DNA of 64,000 nucleotides, taken from NCBI GenBank assembly GCA_030581615.1, contig JAKTTT010000073.1:33531-97530 (forward strand), written 5' to 3'. This DNA is from Alloascoidea africana (lineage: Eukaryota > Ascomycota > Alloascoideomycetes > Alloascoideales > Alloascoideaceae). The first letter of the stretch is position 1. The number at the start of each line of letters is the position of its first letter. The translations under genes were made by a program, and so were the position numbers. Positions 52,648 to 62,628 of this stretch are shown piece after piece. Below the pieces are notes generated by a model, which had not been told where the DNA came from, ran no database searches, and saw only the letters and a list, made by a program, of their open reading frames with translations.

Positions 52648-55600
52648 TTAACTGCTGTTGCACTCACCATTTTCCTTTTTCATCTTAACCCTAGGGAATA
52701 AACGTTTTAGAAGATGAATATTTGTTTCAATTTCTACCCCTTTTTTCCTCCATTCCCTAAGGCTCAAAACTTGATCATCTTTTGGACGAAAAGGATTCTT
52801 CCTCTCCCGTTTATGTTTGGCAGATAGACTCTTTACATACTTTGACATTTTGTTTTTGAAATTACTGGGGGCAACTATGTTATTCTTTGAAAGAAAACAA
52901 CAGGAAAAGAAAGAAACGAGGTTATTTGATTTACTGGCAACACCCATTTTCAATCTTGCTATTCATGTTTTTGCCATTCCTATCACCTCATTTTTGACAA
53001 TTGATAAATATACGGTTACAAGCTTGTTTCATCTCTGTCATTATTTTCCCCTTTTTATTCGCTCTGTTATATCATCGCCCTGCTATTTTTATGTTGCAGA
53101 GACTTCCAAATCTTAGAAACTTATTTGGTACCTCTACTGTTTGATTCTTTTGTCATTGTGACCACTAAACTCGATGGCCAAAGATTTGCCATCAAGTGAG
53201 CTTTGGACTCAGGATCACAGACAATGCCTTGAAACGTAGCTGGTGGAACATACACACTTTAAGCAAGGGTCGCTTTACTTGATTATTATCATTTATTATT
53301 ATAAATAGAATGCCTTTATTTTCACCTGATCTTTCAACAAAATCATCTGTATTCCCTACACTCTTAACCTTTTTGCATCTCAAGTTGTCACTGCTTCAAA
53401 AATAAAAATTGAATTCACATATTTTTTGCTGTATAGTCATGAAAAAAATCAAATCTTAGACTGTATCTATGCCTTTTGAGCACCCAGACACCCTAATTAC
53501 ATTGTATACCAGAAATCTCTAACAATGAAAGGTAAGAACTGCGACATGATCTAGTAAATTAACGGTAGAAGTTAACCGAGAATTCACTTTACTTCTGTTG
53601 AATCTAATACAGAATACTTCCGTCCATAAATATTACAAACGCGCGGTCTAATCTTAACGAAAGGAAACGATAAAGTTTTGAGATTTGGCTTATGCACAGG
53701 CCTCTTTTCAACTCCCATATTCTTGCACATTCTCTGAGATATCAAACGTAGCTTCAAATTCTGACGGCTAGCTCGGTGAACTCTTTTATTCTTTGACAAA
53801 AACCAGACTATCTAGTAATCAGTAACAAGTAGTTAAGACTGATAAAGAATGACCGGACTGTTTAACCTTTTCTAGAATTAACAACAAACTACCCTGTACA
53901 CCCATCTTTTACTAAGATCCGATTAAGTCAAGATCCAAGCAAGACCATCAATTACCCTTAATAGCCATCTTGATCGATTACCTTTCTGCTTTGTAAGACA
54001 TCCTAAGTGCCAACAATCCTTCCGGACGTGTCCTTTCCGACCAAAGATGTCTCTTAGCGCATAGGGCGTTGACCATTAGGACATCACTTGTGCAAACGGG
54101 GAAACTCTTCCATTGGTTCATTCTGAGTAAACCTACTATTACAAAAAATTGGAAATAGAAATAAAAGTTTTGATGTTCAGGGTGACGATTTCCTGCAGAA
54201 AGTACTTGATATCATCAACAACACATTGGCAAGGTTGACTAAAAGCTACAAACCTTCCCCGCGCCAAAAGAAAAAGAAAAAGAATGGCTCTAGTGATAAT
54301 TCCCTTAAGTTCCATAGAATGATTCATAATCTGTTTGTTTATCCGGCTTTGTCGACTTGTGTATCTTGTGATTGGAAAGCTTATTTTTATAGCTACAAGT
54401 GCTTTGTCTTTTACACCCATCCAGAATCAATCAATTGATGGGACACAACAAAAGATTCATACAAGCTATTAGTTCAATAGGAACCTATTCTTATTGACCT
54501 CGAGACCGAAATATTGAGAAAGTGATTACATCCTTGATCTAAAATTCAACCATTAAAAACCATAATAAAAAGGCTATTAACATTGTAACGTTTAATTACT
54601 TGGAACACCCTTTTCAGATCTGAATACCACAATTCCAGATCATGAAGCGACAGATAATCGTAATTTTATCTCCATTGGGGGTTTGTAGCTTCCCAAGAAA
54701 CCGATTTCAGGAGGAAAGGTCTAGCAGCTGTTTTGACCGGGTAACATGATGACACTTCCTACAAAATTTTCCATCAGCCCCTTTGATCTTTCTCTTCTTC
54801 ACATATTTACTCACTTCTGGAATACCAAGCACGATCAATTTTCCTCTATTTGATTGAAATGCACAAATGGCTAGAAGGAGAACAATATTCTTTTATGAGT
54901 TTATCCTTTTACAATAATTCTGAACAATCAAAATCGAGGCATTTGATGCCAAGGTTAGGATTTTTGGGCAGATTCGCTTGAAGGATACAAACTACTTTTG
55001 TAGCTGGAGACCTGTGGTTGGTGACTATCACAAGCCGATGCCATTACACTCTTACCCAGTCTTGGTAAGCTATCGTCATTCAACGGGTTAAGTACTATAT
55101 CTATCAGACAGTGTAGGTTACCGGATATAGACTAGAATTGTGCTCTTCAAATGTAGACAGTCTTGCTGATGTCCACTTCTAGAATCCACGCGTTTACTGA
55201 ACTTCTGCGCCTCATCTAGAATTCCATAGTTCTAGCCAAAAAGAAAGTGACTCGACCTGGCCAGGTTTGGTAAAGGTTTCACGCCAGTGAGTCAGGGAAC
55301 TTTTGAGCCTATGATAATACAATTGATCATACCACCAACCCGTTCTAACGGTGATAACCGAACGCGACGGTCGAGTCGGTTGTTGTTCCTAAGCAGTTTG
55401 AATGTGAAACATTTGTCATCACCTTTTCCTTTATTGTATGTGGTGTTTTGTATTGCAAGCTATTGCAATATCCCAGACCGCATGCAAAAGAATGAGCTAT
55501 TTTATAGATGATGACAATAGCAAAGATTCCCTTTTCAATGAACAACAGTAAACCAAAACACGCAGGATTCAAAGAATAGGAACATCTAAAACGTTTGGAG

Positions 55601-58301
55601 TATTGAAAAACTAGGCTGAGAGTCGGTTCAAGCTGGCCTATCAGAGTGAATCTGAGACCTGAAACATTGATGACCTTTTTTTAAAGCAATTGTCGGGCTA
55701 GTGTATTAGAATTCAAACGGTTTTATAATGGCTACTTCTGGATAACCAACGATGTTGTTTGATAAAAACACGATATAGGCAACAGGCTGAATAATTTGAA
55801 AGATTCCAATTCAATGTTCAAACAACGGTAGAATTAATCGCCTGTTCTTGTGTATAGACGTAGAATCTCTTTGTAACTTGAAAGAACCAGCATAGACCAC
55901 GTCAAATAAAAGAAAAAAGATGCGTTATGCTTCATGAATTGACAGTTTCTTGTTTTCAATGTCGTTTCTCAATTGATTGAAAGAAATTAATCGTTTCAGA
56001 AATTCAAGGTATTGCGCTATGTGAGAAATGTGTTACATCATTTCTTTTCGTTTATTGTTCTATACAGTTTTCTGTTGCTGAACTGAATCCAACCAAGTAA
56101 AATCTGAAAGTGTACTCCAAGTATCAAGATGCAACTCACTTTATCCACTTAAACAAGGCTATGCGTTGATGTAAAAAACACTTTGTTAGTTTTTAATTTG
56201 AAAACCTGGATATCCACAGTAAAAAGAAGCCTTAGATAAAGAGAACAAATTTCAACTGTTTTCCGACCAATCAAGATAAATTATCCTGAATCAAACCATT
56301 GTGGAGCTATTATCAGAGGTTATATTGGCATTTCTTAACCACTTTGCTATGGAAATAAGCATCAGTTACACAAGAGGCTCAAAGTTTTACTTTTTCTTTT
56401 AATTATAGATTACTATTGTATTGAATATAAAGGTTTACTGCCGGATTAGATAAAGTAATACCAAGGCGTATCTTTGAAGATTTGGCAGGCCCCTGTCTGT
56501 CGAAGCCTTGGTAATGGTATGCTGCAAACCTCCGCAAACGCAATTACCTAAACCATTTTTAGTCTAGTTCCTGTGCACCTGCTTATCTGATTTTGTGTGC
56601 GAGTTCAGGCTACGAAACAAGATAGTATCTGAATTCAAATGTTTTATGAAGCTTAACGGTTAATTCCTATTCCTGGCTAAAAGCAGAATTCTTCTGTGTA
56701 TGAGAGAGAAAAGGTGCACAAAGGTGAAAGCTTGACGGTAGAATAATAAGTTCAGCGACTTAAATCTACTGAAATAAGAATAATTGAGAGTTGGCGGAAA
56801 AGAGAAACTAATTTAGTCCACATTGCATACGCAGGATTTTTCTACCCACATAATATATCCCAAGGTGAGCGAGTAAGGATCATGAAACCAGTTAGATTAA
56901 GCGCTCTGATCACAGGAACAAAACACCCAGATGATGAGCATTGGAAGAAGGCAAATCAATCCACAGGGGACTAACAGGTCTGGTCCATACATTGAAATAG
57001 AAAGTTCAAGTAGGTCCAACGAAAGAAAGCGTAAATACAAACGAACATTCTCCTCCTAACACAATAGGATGAGTGGAGCATTAACAACGTGGTGTGTGCA
57101 TTACTGTCTCCTCTGATCCATCTTTCATCTTCAGGGAAGCGATTAGCCACATATTGTTCTAGGATCAAAGAACAAGCTTGTTCTAGATGTCAGCGATAGA
57201 CAAGCAAATGAAACCCGAAAAAGGTCATTGGGGCCTTCAAGTCATACAGCATGTTATTCCTAATAATAAATAATTCTGTAAGGCCCCACAGAATGATAAG
57301 TTCGGAGCGGAGTGGAAGAAACAACAGCCTTGAAGATCTTCCAGTTGATCAACTCTCTTCCCTTATAAACTAAGAAGAGGCGATTATATAAATTCCCGCT
57401 AGGAGGACCCTGGAATATAGTATGTTCAATAAAAATAAAATTAAAGAGTTCATCCGGGGCGGATCAACCAAATGCTTTATTACAAGTTAGTGTTAGCCCA
57501 TCGACGCTAGCACCATAGGCTCAAGGCATCTTATCCTTTCCGTGAGTATTTATAATACCATCAAGTCTTTTTGTAGCCGCCAAAACAGAACAAAAGGGGA
57601 AAAAGCCTATGATGGTAGACAACGGCTTACAAGCGAAATGAGCCCAAGGACAATCAGCCGCATACTTAATTAGTAGCAACCTGTATTTCACTCCCCATCT
57701 CACCCGCTGTATGTGCTGGCGAGCTTGCCTATATTGTTGTTAAAGCTTCTAGAGTATGTTCCCGACCAACTTTATTGGAGGTGGGCGACATGGTCAGACC
57801 CATGAGAGTTCGGTGACCAGATCTTATCCGAGGTTCCACCACTGACCCATACAGCACTGACAAAAAAGGCGAAACTAGAACTAAGAGGCCCGATAATATA
57901 CACATGGGCACTCAGGCACACGATAAAGGCACATTTTACCGTCTATCTGGCTTGTGAGTGGTATGCTCCATACTTTACAAACCATCGCCCGCATATTCAC
58001 TATAATAATTGGGGTGTGCTGCAGCCGCCATCATTCAAGGCGTGTGTGCAAGCAATAGTAAAGGTAAAGGTAAAAAACAACAGCAAAGGGATAGAATGCA
58101 ATTAATAATAAACAAGTCCATCTTCAATATACCCTTTTTACTTATACCTTCCCATATCGCCTGTTTCCCCTTTTTGCCCCTTCTTTTTCCAACCCACGCC
58201 AACATCCGAGCCCATATAGACGGATTTTGTAAGAGCTGGCCTAGGATTTATACTATAGCAGCCTACAGCGAACAGCCCCAAAGCCATACACATCTCTTCA
58301 A
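52648..58301. other. Long ORF-free tract (5.7 kb)
   Basis: Both strands show only short ORFs with no protein resemblance (longest ~100 codons near 52648-53116 and 54139-54438). No tRNA, rRNA, transposon terminus or tandem array is evident. It is mostly unique, AT-leaning sequence, and I could not build any spliced gene from it. It precedes the Bem1-like gene. Candidates are a regional centromere or other chromatin domain, a very long promoter, or degenerated sequence. Confidence 0.5.
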
Positions 58302-59930
58302 ATGGTCAGAACGATGCCTATACAGAAGCATACTCTTTCCGGCCCGATAAACGTTGTTGGAGGCAGCCCACGAACCGGTTCCAATACCAGTCCTATTGCA
58401 CTCAGTCAAGTGGGCACTAGCGCAACGACAAACAAGCTAGGCGTCATTGGAATAGTAAAATATGCTTTCTCGGGGGAACAGGAAGGTGAGCTTTCAGCAG
58501 AGCCTGGTGAACATATAACGATCTGTGCACATGTGAATTACGAGTGGTTCTTAGCAAAGCCTATAGGACGGTTGGGCGACCCAGGCTTCATCCCCGTATC
58601 CTATATCCAGCTGTTTGATTTTCTGAGAAACATGCTGATATCAAAAGATAACGAATTTGAGTTTATCAGAAACGCTGCGATTCCGGATCTTGAAAGTTGG
58701 CAGAAAGGCGTTATACATCAAGAGGAATCCGCCATTCCGCTGCTGAAGAACCCAGTTCCAGTGGGTACAAAGTCAGGATACAACACCACGCAAAAGTCTA
58801 GTGACCAGACATTGGCTCCAAGAAAGTCATCGAAAACTGATATAATAAGGCTATCGCAGGTATGGGAGGAGCCAGTTATTGTTCTCGCTACAGTTGAAAG
58901 CTACATCTTTAGGAAAGGCAAATACTGGTATCTTGTTACATGCGAACTCTCGGATAGCACGACTCGGAGGTTATGGCGGACCTACCAAGACTTCTACGAG
59001 CTGCAAACCAAACTTTACGACAGGTTTCCAAAGGAATCGATGACGAGGAAGGAGCAGAATCGAGTGATACCCCGGGTACCAGGGCCCTGTACTACTTTCA
59101 ATGAAACGGTGGCTACTCAGAGAAGAATCGATTTAGACTGTTACCTGAAGAAGCTTATCAATGCTCCTTCGAATATATCATGCTGTGACCTAATACTTGA
59201 ATGGTTTGATATGCGAGAAGGCGACATGGAGTTCAAGCCAGACACAGCGCTTGAGTCTGCACATATACAAAGCGGCACCAACATAGAAGAAGCAGGAGTA
59301 GATCAGACTGCGGTTGCAATAGGACGAGAAGGCACTGATTCGGATCGGACACTTAGTGAAAAATCATCAAACGATAGCAATTTAACCGCGAGAAGTCCCC
59401 ATGATTCAACAGATAGCTCGGGATCTATCATGTCACTGGACACTTCTATTTCTTCAAGCTCACCATCTAGCGAAGCATTCTCGCCTGTTACTCCTCTGAG
59501 CTTAGGATCAACTGCACCATCCTGTTATTTACGTAAAGACCTGATGAACAATAAGCTATCTATTGATAACTTTCATGGTTTGAACCATTACCAGCATCAT
59601 ATAGTTCCAACAACATCTCCTAGGAACAGCCGAGAAAAGGCCAAGCAGCAAGCATCCGAAGAGCAAACAATAAAGGTCAAAGTACATTATGAAGACAACA
59701 TAATTGCTTTCAAATCACCCGTCTCTGCCTCCTTAACTGAAATCGCTTCAAAGATATATAACAGACTGAGTACCGATAACCTGACGCTGAGGTATCGAAA
59801 TGAGAATTCGTCAACTATGGAATACTGTTTCCTATTTGACGATGAAACTCTAAGAGATGCCATTCAAGTCGACAGGAGAGGGAAGAAGAAACTTATAGTC
59901 TTCGCGATTGACTCTGAGGGTGATAATTGA
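58302..59930 (+). CDS. Bem1-like polarity scaffold with a single SH3, PX and PB1 domain
   Basis: 542 residues. One SH3 domain at about 45-105 (GIVKYAFSGEQEGELSAEPG, then AKPIGRLGDPGFIPVSYIQL) matches the second SH3 of Bem1. A PX domain at about 185-305 includes YWYLVTCELSDSTTRRLWRT and IPRVPGP. A Ser-rich linker leads to a C-terminal PB1 domain (about 455-535; IKVKVHYEDNIIAFK). Bem1 links Cdc42, its activator Cdc24 (through PB1) and PAK kinases (through SH3-2) at sites of polarised growth. The usual first SH3 domain is absent: only ~40 unrelated residues precede the SH3, and I found no upstream exon coding for it. It may be a shortened Bem1 orthologue or a paralogue. Confidence 0.85.
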   Translation: MVRTMPIQKHTLSGPINVVGGSPRTGSNTSPIALSQVGTSATTNKLGVIGIVKYAFSGEQEGELSAEPGEHITICAHVNYEWFLAKPIGRLGDPGFIPVSYIQLFDFLRNMLISKDNEFEFIRNAAIPDLESWQKGVIHQEESAIPLLKNPVPVGTKSGYNTTQKSSDQTLAPRKSSKTDIIRLSQVWEEPVIVLATVESYIFRKGKYWYLVTCELSDSTTRRLWRTYQDFYELQTKLYDRFPKESMTRKEQNRVIPRVPGPCTTFNETVATQRRIDLDCYLKKLINAPSNISCCDLILEWFDMREGDMEFKPDTALESAHIQSGTNIEEAGVDQTAVAIGREGTDSDRTLSEKSSNDSNLTARSPHDSTDSSGSIMSLDTSISSSSPSSEAFSPVTPLSLGSTAPSCYLRKDLMNNKLSIDNFHGLNHYQHHIVPTTSPRNSREKAKQQASEEQTIKVKVHYEDNIIAFKSPVSASLTEIASKIYNRLSTDNLTLRYRNENSSTMEYCFLFDDETLRDAIQVDRRGKKKLIVFAIDSEGDN

Positions 59931-60894
59931 TTACTTTGAGAAAGGTAAAACCATTTCAATCTTTTTAAACAGTTAAGTTCCTTCATATCAAGACTTGATA
60001 TGTTTCACTTTCAGTTTCCTCAAATTTATTTCAGAGAGATTCTATTACTTAAACATTTGTTGATCCTTCTTCTCTACGTTTTGTTCGACAGAGCAGCACT
60101 TTGATGGTTTTTTCAAAATCCAATTGGTAATCCAGAGAAGTGCTCTCTTAACGTTTTTTTCAACTTATACATAATCTCTTGTTTCTATAATGATCATCGA
60201 ATTGGTAGTGGAAGCTGCATCTGTTACATTCTCTCTATCTTTTCTTTCCTTCCCTCTGTTTGTTTATCTTTTATGACATGTTTTTGTATCTGTGTCTTCT
60301 TGTCTTGATGGTGTTTTGCGTGTATTTGTCTTTTCTGTGTTTCAACTCCTTTGTTTTTAGTGCACTTTTTTGTTGATTTTATATCTTGCCCAGCAACTGT
60401 GAAAATAGACTTCTCGCTAGCTTATTCTTGTTCAAATGTCTAGCTTGTTTACTTCTTAATTTTTTTATCATAATCATCTTCTAGTTTTTACTGAATGCCT
60501 GGTATAGCAATTTCTTTATAATATCGAGTCAAAATATCGCATCAAGACAGGAATAAATAAATGAAGAATAAACTGTTTCTCCAATTTTAAGCAAATTAAA
60601 CGGATGAAATTATAATGCCTATGTGTGTGCTATTAAGTAGAAAGGGGAAAAAAAATAGTAGACGTTACCCCCTAGCCTTTTTCCTTGTTCGGCTCACAGG
60701 CGCTATCAAAATGAAATTAAACTAGGAAGGGCAAAAAAATCAGAACATATGAAGCCAATTGCACAATACTTTTATAGCAAAATAGGCGTACTTGATTGAT
60801 CGACAAGTGCAAAATAAGATATAACGGAAGCACACAATACAAACAAACCAAAGACAAACAAAACTGCATTGAATTGAGAAAGTAATGCCAGAGG
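59931..60894. other. Convergent intergenic region
   Basis: 964 bp of T-rich then A-rich sequence between convergent genes. No gene or repeat is supported. Confidence 0.5.
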
Positions 60895-61974
60895 TCAATA
60901 AACATCATCATAATAAACCTCGTACTCATCTTCATCATAATAGTCATAAAAAATTGGGGTCATACACCCTACAATAGCCACACCAAAATCAGCAAAGCTC
61001 GAAATGACTATTGCAAAAAGGGTAAGAAACCAAGACTTTCCAAATCTCCAATACTGGAAATGTCCTGAATAATTATCTGTTAGCTGTGCTAGAGGAAACG
61101 TCTGCTCACTCAGCGATTGCCGATGATGCTTTTCTAACTGATCCAAAAAGGTCATGAATTGCAAAAGAGTAACAAGCTCTATAACCAGACTTAATATGCC
61201 CAATGCAACAATGATCTTCCAGCCGTTTAAAAACGGCTTCTTTCCTCCATAAATAAGTGAACTGGTGAGGCCAATTGTGCAGCTAGACTGGATGAGAATA
61301 CTGAGGTACATTGCGAAGGCTGCGGTTTTCCACTGAGCACATGAAATGCTTGACTTAGGATTAGCTTTCTGCTCGCTAGAATCGATTGCACTCTGGGCAA
61401 GATCTGGACCTGGGCTCAGATTGGAGCTTGACGAAGAGCAATCACTTTCTGGCGGGAATGGAACACAGATGGGCATCCATCGTTGCTGCTCTTCCAGGGT
61501 CTGTGATAAGCCCTGCATTTGATCTTGTATCATTTTATCCATGATCAGAAACGAAGGAGCACGAGATCCCAAAGGGATCATATCGTTATCATTAACAGCA
61601 GTCGGGCTCCCAATTTCAAAGCCAGAGCTGGTGTCACTCTTGCCTATAGGAAACGTGCACTTTTCATGGAGTCCGTAAGAAACCTTCACCCCAGTACTGC
61701 TATCCTTGGAATCAAATGAAAAAACGGTAATCCATCGTGGTATATAAACAGCAGAAATGCAAAAGAACAAAGATAGCAAATGCACACAGAATGAGATTTT
61801 GTAGGCTAATTTCAATGGCCGTTCCATCATCCCATCCCCAATGCCAGCCGTGTCCTGATTGTATTGAATATTGTCATTATTCTCATAGTAAAACTGTGGT
61901 TGGCACAGCGTTTGAGACTGTGCAAGGGATTGAGACGATGGCGATTGTCGTATCGTGTCCATCGAGTCTCTCAT
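60895..61974 (-). CDS. Four-TM claudin-like membrane protein (Sur7/PalI-like topology)
   Basis: 359 residues from the first ATG (61974); the frame is open for ~160 bp more without an ATG, so an upstream exon cannot be excluded. Four hydrophobic segments are visible: LAYKISFCVHLLSLFFCISA, then after a long loop FAMYLSILIQSSCTIGL, WKIIVALGILSLVIELVTLL and WFLTLFAIVISSFADFGVAI. A long first extracellular loop with Cys residues and a short intracellular loop fit the claudin-like layout of Sur7, PalI/Rim9 and related fungal proteins. The C-terminus is Asp/Tyr-rich (YDYYDEDEYEVYYDDVY). I cannot assign a specific family member. Confidence 0.65.
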   Translation of the reverse strand: MRDSMDTIRQSPSSQSLAQSQTLCQPQFYYENNDNIQYNQDTAGIGDGMMERPLKLAYKISFCVHLLSLFFCISAVYIPRWITVFSFDSKDSSTGVKVSYGLHEKCTFPIGKSDTSSGFEIGSPTAVNDNDMIPLGSRAPSFLIMDKMIQDQMQGLSQTLEEQQRWMPICVPFPPESDCSSSSSNLSPGPDLAQSAIDSSEQKANPKSSISCAQWKTAAFAMYLSILIQSSCTIGLTSSLIYGGKKPFLNGWKIIVALGILSLVIELVTLLQFMTFLDQLEKHHRQSLSEQTFPLAQLTDNYSGHFQYWRFGKSWFLTLFAIVISSFADFGVAIVGCMTPIFYDYYDEDEYEVYYDDVY

Positions 61975-62628
61975 GTCCTTGTTCCTCCTTATCTTGCTCT
62001 TGAGTGCATTTTTGGCCTCATCTCCTTCTTCTTTTTTAGCGAGATGTATGGGTGTACGAATCAGCAAAGTACAATCATCACGTGGGATATAATAATCATG
62101 GCCGGGTAAAATAACAATATTGGCTGATTGTTAAAAGATTGGAGCGTAGAAAAGCGTCAAAATGGGGCCGGTTTTGCTGGTTGCTCTGCTTTCCATCGTA
62201 GACGAAGTTAGGAAAAGCTGTTGCCAAGCGAGAAAAGTGTACGGCTTTCTAAAGTTTCAGAGTGCACAGGCAAAAGGAGTACGGATGTTTAAATAGTGTG
62301 GCAAGGCTAGGCGCTAATTTCAAGTCCAAAAGTGAAACTGTGATAATTGCATTTCGTAACATAATAAACCGATCTTGTGTTGAATCTATTGCCATACTCT
62401 AGATGACAAAGGAATTTAGAATTATGTATTAACTAGCCATTAAGATCTAGCAACATAGAAATGTATAATTATTGAATGGAAATTTAGTGCTTAATGTTTG
62501 TTCCTTCTATTATGGCATCCTATTGCTCAATGACTTTGTTGGTGGAGTGTCGGAGAAAAGTACCAACAACCAGGGAGTTTTTGATATATTAAGAACAATG
62601 GAAATGAAACTCCAAAAATACCCCAGTG
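61975..62628. promoter_or_regulatory. Intergenic region between two minus-strand membrane-protein genes
   Basis: 654 bp. A CACGTG E-box lies at 62079-62084, upstream of the claudin-like gene. Otherwise unremarkable. Confidence 0.45.
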
